A stretch of DNA of 64,000 nucleotides from Scatophagus argus. Lineage: Eukaryota; Chordata; Actinopteri; Scatophagidae. A program made the translations under genes and the position numbers. Shown here in pieces: positions 49,648 through 60,800 of this stretch. The notes beneath the pieces were generated by a model. The model ran no database searches and was not told where the DNA came from. It saw only the letters and a program-made list of their open reading frames with translations. The first letter of the stretch is position 1. Each line of letters begins with the position of its first letter. The stretch covers positions 17,724,330-17,788,329 of the forward strand of contig NC_058497.1 in assembly GCF_020382885.2 (NCBI RefSeq), written 5' to 3'.

Positions 49648-49796
49648 TGTTTCCGGGGATAACTTTAGAAAAGAAGACACAAGACAGGTATAGGGATGCG
49701 TCATAGCCGAATAAGAGATCAGCGACCACTTGGGGCTACATCTCCCTGAAGTATGTTGACGTACAATAGAAGGAGGGAATCTTTTTTCTGAAAATC

Positions 49797-49805
49797 TATA
49801 TAAAA
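49797..49805 (+). promoter_or_regulatory. TATA box, copy H
   Basis: TATATAAAA about 43 bp upstream of the ATG of copy H. Confidence 0.65.
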
Positions 49806-49847
49806 CTGAAAACACATACAGTATGCTCACATACAGACACACAAGGG

Positions 49848-52800
49848 ATGGAGATCTCAGCTGTTTTTATTGGTCTGATTCTGTCTCTGGGTTTGTGTGA
49901 GCTGAACTCAGCTCTTGCCTTGAATGATTCTGGGGATGCTGTGAAACAAAGGGCTGGGCTTACAGAGGATAGGAGTGGTGCTGGGGTCAGCACTGAGGCC
50001 TCATCTGTGAAATGTAAGCTTCAGGGTACCACACGTCTACCTGTATTCTCAATGGATGGTGACTACGTTATTGCAGGTGTTTTTTCCATACACCGCTACA
50101 AACAATCAGTGGAGCATAACTACACCACCATGCCTCAGCCTCAGAGGTGCACAGGGAGGTTTGTACAGGGGCAAATTGTTGGATAACAGTGTATTACAAT
50201 GTTTCATGTTTCAATTTTTTTGTGTGTGTGATTGAAAACTAAAACAATATGTATGTTTTTAACAGACTCAAGAAAAATTGAAGTTTTTGATTTAGTGGAC
50301 TATTAAACAGTGCATTCCTTTTGGACTGATATTTAATTGTGTATTTTTCGAGTTTTGGTCGTCAGGTGTCTGTGATATTTGTTTGTTTCACAGTTACAGT
50401 GCAGTTATCAGTTATTGTCCATAACTATGAATTGCAGCTCTCCTGCATTTGGTTGCTCTGTCAAATCTGTGAATTGTGGTTAACAAGTGTACATTTTAGC
50501 AGTTACATGATGATGTCTGTGTGCAGCATTGATTTTCGTGAACTGCGCTTCTCGCGCGCAATGATCTTCGCCATCGAGGAGATTAACAACAGCTCGGAGC
50601 TGCTGCCAGGCATCAAACTCGGTTATCAGATCCACGACTCGTGCACCGCAGTGCCCGTGGCGGTGCATGTGGCTTTTCAGTTACTCAACGGCCTGGACCC
50701 TGTGTTTCACACGGGCGATAATTGCTCACAGTCAGGTATGGTGATGGCCGTCATCGGTGAGTCTAGCTCCACTCCATCCATCAGCATGTCGCGCATCATG
50801 GGGGCCTTTGATATTCCTCAAGTAAATATTTTAAATTACCGGATTTTTTTAAATTTATTTATTTATTTTTACATACCACTGGTGATTTTTGTCTGTCTGT
50901 GTGTCTTAAAGAATCACACTGTTGTTTTCCTTCAGGTGAGCCACTTTGCCACTTGTGCATGTCTGTCCGATAAGCAGCAGTTTCCGACTTTCTTCAGAAC
51001 AGTCCCGAGTGATCAGTTTCAGGCTGACGCGCTGGCCAAGCTGGTGAAACACTTTGGCTGGACTTGGATAGGTGCTGTCCGCTCGGATTCGGACTATGGC
51101 AATAACGGCATGGCGACTTTCCTGCAAGCAGCCCAGAAGGAGGGGATCTGTGTGGAATACTCTGAATCTTTCTATCGGACCCACCCACGCAGCAGGATCC
51201 AGAGAGTAGCAGACGCTATCCGCAGGTTTCTGCATCACTGTGCTTTTGTGCTGACCACGATCTTCTGCACACAAAAACTAAAGACAGAAGATATCATCTC
51301 GGTGGAAAATGGTTTCTTATGCTTACTTGTCTTATACCTAATGCAGAATTTGTTATAAAATAGTCTGTGACACCCGTACTGTAGATTCACCCCACCAAAA
51401 AGAGCGTCTCGTGTTTTTCTTTCTTTTACCAGTCATGATATTTGTTTCGTAAAATATAGTGTATTCATGTCGCTCCAGGTCGACAGCGATGGTTGTTGTG
51501 GCATTTATGTCCGCTACAGAATTGAGCATCCTGTTAGAGGAGCTGTCAGCGGAGCCTTCACCTCCTCGCCAGTGGATCGGCAGTGAATCCTGGGTAACCA
51601 ACCGAAACATGTTAAGGTTCAGCTTCTTTGCTGGAGCCATTGGATTTGGGATTCAGCGATCTGTCATTCCAGGTGTGAGAGAATTCTTGCTGGATCTCTC
51701 TCCCTCTAAAGTGGCTGCGTCTCCAGTGCTTACTGAGTTCTGGGAACAGGCATTCAACTGCAGGCTGGGAAAAAGTGAGCCCGTTTTGCTGATATTTAAC
51801 ATGGCATCAGTATCTTTTGGATCCTTGTGGTTGTGTTGTTTTGCTGTTTGTCTGTTTGAGTGGAGCTTACTGTCTTAATAAATCAGCAGCTGGTTTAAGA
51901 AGTCATAGATTTCTGTCAAGAGGGAAATCTATTGACATTATCATACCTGTTGTACCAATTAATGATTTCAGGTCATTTTCATGTATTTTTAAAACACATT
52001 CACAAAGTTTAAGTCAGTTGGTAATTATAGTGGGAAAGTGGTGGATTTAAATGTAATTCAAAATAGACATCTTGTATGAACTAAACAACAAATGAAACAA
52101 CATTAAAGCTAAGAAAGAATAATAAATACAGTAATTCATACCACTGAAATCTCATTATCAAAGCTAAAAATACCTTCTTCTGTCTCTGTGTGTTTTCAGC
52201 TGCAGCCGTGGATGAGAGAGTGTGTGATGGATCTGAAGACATACAGACGCTCCAGAGCCAGTACACTGACACATCTCAGCTCCGAATCACTAACATGGTG
52301 TACAAGGCTGTTTATGCAATAGCACATGCCATTCATAATTCAGTGTGTCAGGAAACAAATTCTACAACTCAGTGTGACAGAATCACCAGGACAGAGTCCA
52401 AACAGGTCAGTCAAAATAAACAATGAACACCCAAGTGTTCTTGCTTTCAATATAATATACCTGTTTTGAAATCAAATATTAATTTCTCTTATTTTGTTTT
52501 CTCCATCATTGTTCTTTTATGGCCATAATGCATTTTTCATAAGTTGTCATTTTTCACTTGTTTTACATTAACTTCACAGCTTCTCACTCAGCTGAAGAAA
52601 GTAAATTTTTCCCAAAATGGTTATGATGTGTCATTTGATGCCAATGGGGATCCTGTGGCCAAATATGAGCTGGTAAACTGGCAGAAAAGTGAAAGTGGCA
52701 GCATTGAGTTGGTGACAGTAGGTTTCTATGATGCATCACTGCCGGCAGGCCAGGAGTTCAGTATCAACAGGAACCTCACCTGGATGGAAGGTAGAACACA

Positions 52801-54232
52801 GGTAAGCAGTGGTGGACAAAGTACATAACTTTGTTACTCCTTGCCAAATATTATTCCGATCCAAATTAAAATTGTACAGTCAGATTATTTTTTGAGTGAC
52901 TGAACTACTTGTCATGAAAATTTTTACATTTCCCTGTTAGTACCATTTTGTTGCTGTATTTGTAATACAATGCATTACAAGAACCTAATTATTGTGAAAA
53001 AAAAGAAATAATGAATGCACTGATTTCCCTGTTGAAAGTGAATAATTAGATTGTAATTACTAAATGTCAATGTAAAAAAAAAACCACAGGAACGTTCAAG
53101 GAATTAGTAAGTTTGTTTGTATCTGTGTGTCAGGTCCCTGTGTCAGTGTGCAGTGACAGCTGTCCCCCAGGAACTCGTAAAGTGCTGCAGAAAGGAAAAC
53201 CCATCTGCTGTTATGATTGTATACTGTGTCCTGAGGGAGAGATTAGCAATGCTACAGGTAACTTTTTGTTTCTGATGCATGTCAACAACATCAAATATTT
53301 GACTGCTAAAAGCCTTTTGATTGATTTTTCCAGATTCTCCTGATTGTTTCCCTTGCCCCAAGGAGTTCTGGCCTAACGCAGAGAGAGACTCTTGTCTCCC
53401 CAAGCCTGTAGAGTTTCTGTCCTTTGACGAGGTCCTAGGAATCATCCTGGCTGCATTCTCAGTTGCTGGTGCCTGTCTTGCCATTATAACAGCGGCTGTG
53501 TTCTTTCATCACAGGACATCCCCGATTGTCAGGGCCAACAACTCTGAGCTGAGCTTCCTGCTGCTCTTCTCCCTGACTCTCTGTTTCTTATGTTCATTAA
53601 CTTTTATTGGAGCACCCACTAAGTGGTCCTGCATGCTGCGCCACACAGCATTTGGGATCACCTTCGTCCTCTGCATCTCTTGTGTTCTTGGGAAAACAAT
53701 AGTTGTGTTGATGGCCTTCAAAGCTACACTCCCAGGGAGTAACATCATGAAATGGTTTGGTCCTCCACAGCAAAGAATGACTGTGGTGTCTTTTACATTT
53801 GTTCAAGTTTTAATATGTACCATTTGGTTGGTTCTTAGTCCTCCTTTTCCAATGAAAAACCTGACCACATACAAAGAGAGGATCATCCTGGAGTGTGCAT
53901 TGGGCTCAGATATTGGGTTCTGGGTTGTGCTCGGGTACATCGGCCTGCTGGCTGCCTTTTGCTTAGTGTTAGCTGTCTTAGCCCGCAAACTACCTGATAA
54001 TTTTAATGAAGCCAAATTTATCACCTTCAGCATGTTAATATTCTGTGCAGTGTGGATCACCTTTATCCCAGCGTATGTCAGCTCTCCTGGGAAATTTACT
54101 GTGGCTGTGGAGATATTTGCTATTCTGGCCTCCAGTTTTGGATTAATTCTGTGTATTTTTGCTCCAAAGTGTTTCATCATATTGTTTAGACCAGAGAAAA
54201 ACACCAAAAAACATTTAATGAACAAAAATTAA
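49848..54232 (+). CDS. OlfC/V2R-like amino-acid olfactory receptor, copy H
   Basis: Complete eight-exon receptor of 880 aa and the most compact unit: 49848-50158, 50527-50821, 50936-51225, 51479-51774, 52200-52405, 52580-52801, 53134-53257, 53334-54232. Exon 1 is the long form. Exons 2 and 4 form their own class between the two others: [35 protein letters not shown], and [17 protein letters not shown]. Two odd residues: the otherwise constant [11 protein letters not shown] reads [11 protein letters not shown] (a cysteine lost in LB2), and EFWEEAFNC reads EFWEQAFNC. Intron 2 (114 bp) is a multiple of three without a stop. Exon 8 ends MNKN and the 3' flank, with a Tc1-like MITE, matches copy I. 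Confidence 0.95.
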
Positions 54233-54293
54233 ACCTAAGGCTTGTGAGGTTTTCAAACAGTTAAGACAGATCATAAAACATAGTTATAGAACA

Positions 54294-54590
54294 TACACTA
54301 TGTAGACAAAGGCTTTGAGACTCTTGATTACTGCACAAAAGGGATTTTAATGACATTGCGTTTGAAATAAATAGACATGTGCAGTGGGGCACAGTCCTGC
54401 TGGAATATAAATGGGCCTTTTCCAAACTGCTTCCACAAAGTTGGAAGCATAGCATTGTCCAAAATGTCTGTCTGTTGGTATTCTGAAGCATTAAGATTTC
54501 CCTTCACTGGAAGTAAGAGGCCGAGCCCTGTGCCACAACTGAATTAAATAATAAAGAGGTGCGTCCCAATACTTTAGTGTATATAGTGTA
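54294..54590. mobile_element. Tc1/mariner-type MITE in the 3' region of copy H
   Basis: About 297 bp, starting TACACTATGTAGAC and ending with the inverse GTGTATATAGTGTA, the usual ends of teleost Tc1-like elements. The interior matches non-coding Tc1-derived repeat sequence and encodes nothing. It lies between the stop codon and the AATAAA of copy H, so it is probably transcribed in the 3' untranslated region. Confidence 0.75.
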
Positions 54591-54740
54591 TGTTATACAG
54601 ATTCAACAGTTTCCACCGAGTTATTCCCACATACAAGTTTGTTTTTATAATTAATTTTTTAATTGCACATTTTTGAAAGTCCTGAAATATTTTTTTTTTT
54701 TTTCACAAAAATGAAAAAATATTAAAAATGCTGTGTGCTG

Positions 54741-54746
54741 AATAAA
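54741..54746 (+). promoter_or_regulatory. Polyadenylation signal, copy H
   Basis: AATAAA about 510 bp after the stop codon, beyond the MITE; conserved in copy I. Confidence 0.55.
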
Positions 54747-55114
54747 GTCTTAATACATTAAAAGTATGGGAAATACTGAGTTTTGTTTACACACTTTGAT
54801 GATTCATGTAACATATAACGACCCATTGAAGGAGTGCTTTGGTAAGATTAACTGCAGTGACAGCTAACCCACAACATAAAAGATTTAAGTGAAGGAGGAC
54901 AAAATTAGGAAAATATATTTGCAAGAATAACTTGAAACATATCTTTCTAAAGAGAAAAGGATAGGGGACACACACCATGGAAACGACATGAACAAGATTT
55001 AATTAATACTAATCAAATATAATACTAACTTAATTAATGTTTGTGTAGGGTGTCCTCTGTACTGTGTAGTAAGCTGACATACAGTAGTGGGAGGGAAGCT
55101 TTTGTCTGAAACTC

Positions 55115-55123
55115 TATATAAAA
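55115..55123 (+). promoter_or_regulatory. TATA box, copy I
   Basis: TATATAAAA about 38 bp upstream of the ATG of copy I. Confidence 0.65.
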
Positions 55124-55160
55124 CTGTGAAAACACATGCTCACATACAGACACATGAGCA

Positions 55161-58100
55161 ATGGAGATCTCAGCTGTTTTTATTGGTCTGATTCTGTCTC
55201 TGGGTTTGTGTGAGCTCAACTCAGCTACCTTGAAACAAAGGGCTGGGCTTACAGAGGATAGGAGTGGTGCTGGGGTCAGCACTGAGGCCTCATCTGTGAA
55301 ATGTAAGCTTCAGGGTACCAGTCGTCTGCCTGCATTCTCAATGGATGGAGACTATGTTATTGGAGGTGTTTTCTCCATACACCACTACAAACAAACAGTG
55401 GACAATAACTACACCACCATGCCCGAGCCTCTAAAGTGCACAGGGAGGTTAGTAAGAGGTAGAAGTCATGAATAAGAATATGTTAGAATGAATGGGGATT
55501 AAAATGTTTTGATATGTATGATGTGATTATAAAAGTTCTGTAAAGCTTCTGTAAAATCTAGATTATTTTTAAAACACAGAATCAAAAGAAATTAACTTTT
55601 TGAAATATTGTTAAACAGTGCGTTACAATCCCTGTGAATTATGACCAAATTCTGTTTGTTGCGGTGTCTGTTTTGTTTTATAGATGCAACACAAGCATCA
55701 GTTAGTTGCGTTTCTTCTTTATTCTGTGTTTGTTTGTTTATTTGTGAACTGATTATATGTAAATCTGGACAGTGACATAAGTATCTGTGTGCAGAATCGA
55801 CTCCCGTGGACTGCGCCTCTCATACGCCATGGTCTTCGCCATCGAGGAGATTAACAACAGCTCGGAGCTGCTGCCAGGCATCAAACTCGGTTATCAGATC
55901 CACGACTCGTGCGCCGCAGTTCCCGTGGCGGTGCAAGCGACATTCCAGCTATTAAATGGTCTGGACCCAGTGTTTTACACGGGCGATAATTGCTCACAGT
56001 CAGGTATGATGATGGCCATCATCGGTGAGTCTGGCTCCACTCCATCCATCAGCATGTCGCGCGTAATCGGGGCCTTCGACATTCCACAAGTAAATACTTT
56101 GGATTCTCTGTCAAATTTAGGTCGTAGGTCGGTGCTGATTTTTTTGTCTGACCCGTTAAAGAATTACATTTCTGTTTTCCTTCAGGTGAGCCACTTTGCC
56201 ACTTGTGCATGTCTGTCCGATAAGCAGCAGTTCCCGACTTTCTTCAGAACAATCCCGAGTGATCAGTTCCAGGCTGACGCGCTGGCCAAGCTGGTGAAAC
56301 ACTTTGGCTGGACTTGGATAGGTGCTGTCCGCTCGGATTCGGACTATGGCAATAACGGCATGGCGACTTTCCTGCAAGCAGCCCAGAAGGAGGGGATCTG
56401 TGTGGAATACTCTGAATCTTTCTATCGATCCCACCCACGCAGCAGGATCCAGAGAGTAGCAGACGTCATCCGCAGGTTTTCACATCACTGATTGTGCTTT
56501 TTGTTCCTTTTGTGACACTGACTTTCTCAACACAAAACCACAAAAAAATGTTTTATCAACCCTGAGATGGAAGATTATTTCATTATCTCAACTGCCAATT
56601 GGTTTTCTTATTTCATGATGTCTATTTTTCTTTATTTTTGAAATTTTCATAAAATTAGATTTTGAGAAACCATATATTCTGGATCTAAAGCAGTTTCCAA
56701 TAATCATTGTGTAACTTTCTCATTGAAATCTCTTTATGTGGCGTTACCCGATATAATGCACTGTAACGTGTGTGCAGGTCGACAGCTGTGATTGTTGTGG
56801 CATTTGCAGCCTCTGGAGACCTCAGGATCCTGCTGGAGGAGCTGTCGCGTGAGCCTTCTCCTCCTCGCCAGTGGATCGGCAGTGAGGCCTGGGTAACCGA
56901 CCCAGACATGTTGAGGTTCAGCTTCTGTGCTGGAGCCATTGGATTTGGGATTCAGCGATCTGTCATCCCGGGTCTGAGAGAATTCTTGCTGGATCTCTCT
57001 CCCACTGACGTGGCTGCCTCCCCAGTGCTTACTGAGTTCTGGGAGGAGGCATTCAACTGCAGGCTGGGAAAAAGTGAGAAATTTGTGCATATTTTTAACA
57101 TTGGCGGAATTCTCTGTTGGATCGTTGCGGTTGTGTTGTTCTGTTGACTGTCTTAGTCAAGCTCACTCAAATCAAAAAAAAATCATCATCTTCTTTAAAA
57201 TGAAACCCCACATTAAATTTATTGATTCTGAGAAGAGACTTGAAGTGGAAATCAAATACCTCTCTGCGTATCATCTCACTTGACATAATTTCAACTCAAA
57301 GTTTAGGACCTCTCTGTACAGTGTCCAGCCAGCCAATTTCAATGAAGATGAAAATTTCTTTCCCCTGCATCTCCCAAACATAGATGAACATATATGCTAT
57401 TAATTACCCTCTTATCCCTCTTATTGTGCTGCTGATTTCAAATTATTTATTTATTTTAAATACAGTTTGGTATATCAAGTCAGTTAGTGATTAATGAAAG
57501 ACTTTTGGATATTTCTGTCTTTCATAAATGTATCTAATCATATGATATAGGATTCATGTTAATGTGAATCTGTATAAGTAAAAGTGAAAAAAAAAATGTA
57601 AATGTTTTATAAATGAATTTGACTAGAGATCAGTTTGTGGAAAACTCAGTGTGTACTTAAATGGACCACAAAGAAACGAGATAACTGAACACAAAAGAAG
57701 TAATACTAATCTAATATCTTTGTCAAAGCAAAAATCACCTTCTTCTGTCTCTGTGTGTTTTCAGCTGCAGCCGTGGATGAGAGAGTGTGTGATGGATCTG
57801 AAGACATACAGACGCTCCAGAGCCAATACACTGACACATCTCAGCTCCGAATCACTAACATGGTGTACAAGGCTGTTTATGCAATAGCACATGCCATTCA
57901 TAATTCAGTGTGTCAGGAAACAAATTCTACAACTCAGTGTGACAAAATCACCAGGCTAGAGTCCAAACAGGTCAGTCGAAATAAAAAATGAACACCCAAG
58001 CACTCTTGTTTCAGTACCTATTTTGATATCAAGTACTTTTTACATTGTCTTTCCTCTTCATTGTGGTCCTACTTTCCCTGATCTACACAGGTTCTCACTC

Positions 58101-59884
58101 AGCTGAAGAAAGTAAATTTTTCCCAGAATGGTTATGATGTGTCATTTGATGCCAATGGGGATCCTGTGGCCACATATGAGCTGGTTAACTGGCAAAAAAG
58201 TGAAAGTGGCAGCATTGAGTTGGTAACAGCAGGTTTCTATGATGCATCACTGCCTGTGGGACAGGAGTTCAGTATCAACAGGAACCTCACCTGGATGGAG
58301 GGCAGCACACAGGTAAGGAGGCCAACATCAGTGATTCAATATCAAACATCAGATTTGGTGTTTTAAAAGGAAACACTATTCATTTTTGATCCCTGTTGAC
58401 CCTGTCCATATTGACTAACAAGAGATCCATTCATAATATAATATAATATAATATAATATAATATAATATAATATAATATAATATAATATAATATAATATA
58501 ATATAATATAATATAATATAATATAATATAATATAATATATTGGAATGGAAAAAGCTGTAACTTACATAACATAACCAAGATACTGAAGTGGCTGTAGGA
58601 AGTTTTTTTCTTCAAAACCAATATCATCAAGAGGATTTGTTACAAATGCTAGTGACATTTTCTGTGCATTGATTGGTATGTGTGTATTGCTTTAACACAG
58701 ACAACAATTTGAACATATTGATTAATCCTGTGATCTGTGTAGCACATTGAATATGTCTGAATTGCTTTGTATCTACATGTCAGGTCCCTGTGTCAGTGTG
58801 CAGTGACAGCTGTCCTCCAGGAACTCGTAAAGTCCTGCAGAAAGGAAAACCCATCTGCTGTTATGATTGTATACTGTGTCCTGAGGGAGAGATTAGCAGT
58901 GCTACAGGTAACCTTTTGTTTTTAATGCATGTTGACAACATCAAACATTTGCCTGCTAAATGTACTTTTTGGTTTGTTTTTCCAGATTCCCCTGATTGTT
59001 TCCCTTGCCCCAAGGAGTTTTGGCCTAATGCAGAGAGAGACTCTTGTCTCCCCAAACCTGTAGAGTTTCTGTCCTTTGACGAGGTCCTAGGAATCATCCT
59101 GGCTGCATTCTCAGTTGCTGGTGCCTGTCTTGCCATTATAACAGCGGCTGTGTTCTTTCATCACAGGACATCCCCGATTGTCAGGGCCAACAACTCTGAG
59201 CTGAGCTTCCTGCTGCTCTTCTCCCTGACTCTCTGTTTCTTATGTTCATTAACTTTCATTGGAGCACCCACTGAGTGGTCCTGCATGCTGCGCCACACAG
59301 CATTTGGGATCACCTTCGTCCTCAGCATCTCTTGTGTTCTTGGGAAAACAATAGTTGTGTTGATGGCCTTCAAAGCTACACTCCCAGGTAGTAACGTCAT
59401 GAAATGGTTTGGTCCTCCACAGCAAAGAATGACTGTGGTGTCTTTTACATTTGTTCAAGTTTTAATATGTACCATTTGGTTGGTTCTTAGTCCCCCTTTT
59501 CCGATGAAAAACCTGACCACATACAAAGAGAGGATCATCCTGGAGTGTGCATTGGGCTCAGATATTGGGTTCTGGGTTGTGCTCGGGTACATCGGCCTGC
59601 TGGCTGCCTTTTGCTTAGTGTTAGCTGTCTTAGCCCGCAAACTACCTGATAATTTTAATGAAGCCAAATTTATCACCTTCAGCATGTTGATATTCTGTGC
59701 AGTGTGGATCACCTTTATCCCAGCGTATGTCAGCTCTCCTGGGAAATTTACTGTGGCTGTGGAGATATTTGCCATTCTGGCCTCCAGTTTTGGATTAATT
59801 CTGTGTATATTTGCTCCAAAGTGTTTCATCATATTGTTTAAGCCAGAGAAGAACACAAAGAAACATTTAATGAACAAAAATTAA
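55161..59884 (+). CDS. OlfC/V2R-like amino-acid olfactory receptor, copy I
   Basis: Complete eight-exon receptor of 872 aa: 55161-55447, 55795-56089, 56186-56475, 56778-57073, 57765-57970, 58091-58312, 58784-58907, 58986-59884. It is nearly identical to copy J through exons and introns, but exon 1 is 24 bp (8 codons) shorter just after the signal peptide (ELNSATLKQ against [17 protein letters not shown] in J). Exon 2 starts [15 protein letters not shown]; exon 4 has [13 protein letters not shown]. Exon 7 reads ISSAT instead of ISNAT, losing an N-glycosylation sequon present in the other copies. Exon 6 reads SLPVGQEF where copies A-H read SLPAGQEF or SLSAGQEF. Intron 6 (471 bp) contains a long ATATA repeat. 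Introns 2 (96 bp) and 7 (78 bp) are multiples of three without stops. All exons are open. Confidence 0.95.
58434..58541. repeat. ATATA pentanucleotide microsatellite in intron 6 of copy I
   Basis: About 21 perfect tandem copies of a five-base AT-only unit. The intron positions of the other copies have no such tract; copy J leaves the window before this point. Confidence 0.95.
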
Positions 59885-59945
59885 ACCTAAGGCATGTGAG
59901 GTTTTCAAACAGTTAAGACAGATCATAAAACATAGTTATAGAACA

Positions 59946-60236
59946 TACACTATGTAGACAAAGGCTTTGAGACTCTTGATTACTGCACAAAAGGGATTTT
60001 AATGACATTGCGTTTGAAATAAATAGACATGTGCAGTGGGGCACAGTCCTGCTGGAATATAAATGGGCCTTTTCCAAACTGCTTCCACAAAGTTGGAAGC
60101 ATAGCATTGTCCAAAATGTCTTGGTATTCTGAAGCATTAAGATTTCCCTTCACTGGAAGTAAGGGGCCGAGCCCTGTGCCACAACTGAATTAAATAATAA
60201 AGAGGTGCGTCCCAATACTTTAGTGTATATAGTGTA
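59946..60236. mobile_element. Tc1/mariner-type MITE in the 3' region of copy I
   Basis: Paralogous to 54294-54590, with the same ends and a 6-bp shorter interior (a TCTG repeat difference near 60120). Shared position shows it inserted before the H and I 3' ends were duplicated. Confidence 0.75.
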
Positions 60237-60380
60237 TGTTATACAGATTCAACAGTTTCCACCGAGTTATTCCCACATACAAGTTTGTTTTTATAATTAA
60301 TTTTTTAATTGCACATTTTTGAAAGTCCTGAAAAAAAATTTTTCACAAAAAAGAAAAAATATTAAAAATGCTGTGTGCTG

Positions 60381-60386
60381 AATAAA
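60381..60386 (+). promoter_or_regulatory. Polyadenylation signal, copy I
   Basis: AATAAA about 500 bp after the stop codon, conserved with copy H. Confidence 0.55.
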
Positions 60387-60754
60387 GTCTTAATACATAA
60401 AAAGTATGGGAAATACTGAGTTTTGTTTATGCACTTTGATGATTCATGTAACATATAACGACCCATTGAAGGAGTGTTTTGGTAAGATTAACTGCAGTGA
60501 CAGCTAACCCACAACATAAAAGATTTAAGTGAAGGAGGACAAAATTAGGAAAATATATTTGCAAGAATAACTTGAAACATGTCTTTCTAAAGAGAAAAGG
60601 ACAGGGGGGAAACACCATGGAAACGACATGAACAAGATTTAATTAATACTAATCAAATATAATACTAACTTAATTAATGTTTGTGTAGGGTGTCCTCTGT
60701 ACTGTGTAGTAAGCTGACATACAGTAGTGGGAGGGAAGCCTTTGTCTGAAACTC

Positions 60755-60763
60755 TATATAAAA
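60755..60763 (+). promoter_or_regulatory. TATA box, copy J
   Basis: TATATAAAA about 38 bp upstream of the ATG of copy J, in a flank almost identical to that of I. Confidence 0.65.
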
Positions 60764-60800
60764 CTGTGAAAACACATGCTCACATACAGACACATGAGCA

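Larger units (their letters stand above)
46643..49847. other. Intergenic spacer G-H
   Basis: This 3.2-kb spacer is unlike the other spacers. It contains a GT/GA microsatellite, a TAGTT repeat and a SINE-like element near its right end. The stretch 46643-47490 and 47910-49269 shows no recognisable gene, conserved domain or repeat; open readings there are short and without family features. The last 150 bp are the promoter of copy H. Confidence 0.6.
54233..55160. other. Intergenic spacer H-I
   Basis: 928 bp, near-identical to spacer I-J (59885-60800). It contains the 3' untranslated region of H with a MITE, the polyadenylation signal, and the promoter of I. No gene was seen. Confidence 0.75.
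59885..60800. other. Intergenic spacer I-J
   Basis: 916 bp, near-identical to spacer H-I, with the same MITE, polyadenylation signal and promoter. No gene was seen. Confidence 0.75.

Noticed and set aside
50339-51358. A single 339-codon open frame in copy H as a separate gene
   Set aside because: It is exon 2, an intron without stops, exon 3 and flanking intron read straight through; the splice sites used by all other copies are intact.
58434-58541. CRISPR-like regular repeats
   Set aside because: There are no spacers; it is a simple tandem microsatellite in a vertebrate intron.
58415-58630. Minus-strand open frame of repeating YYIIL residues
   Set aside because: It is the translation of the ATATA microsatellite, not a protein.
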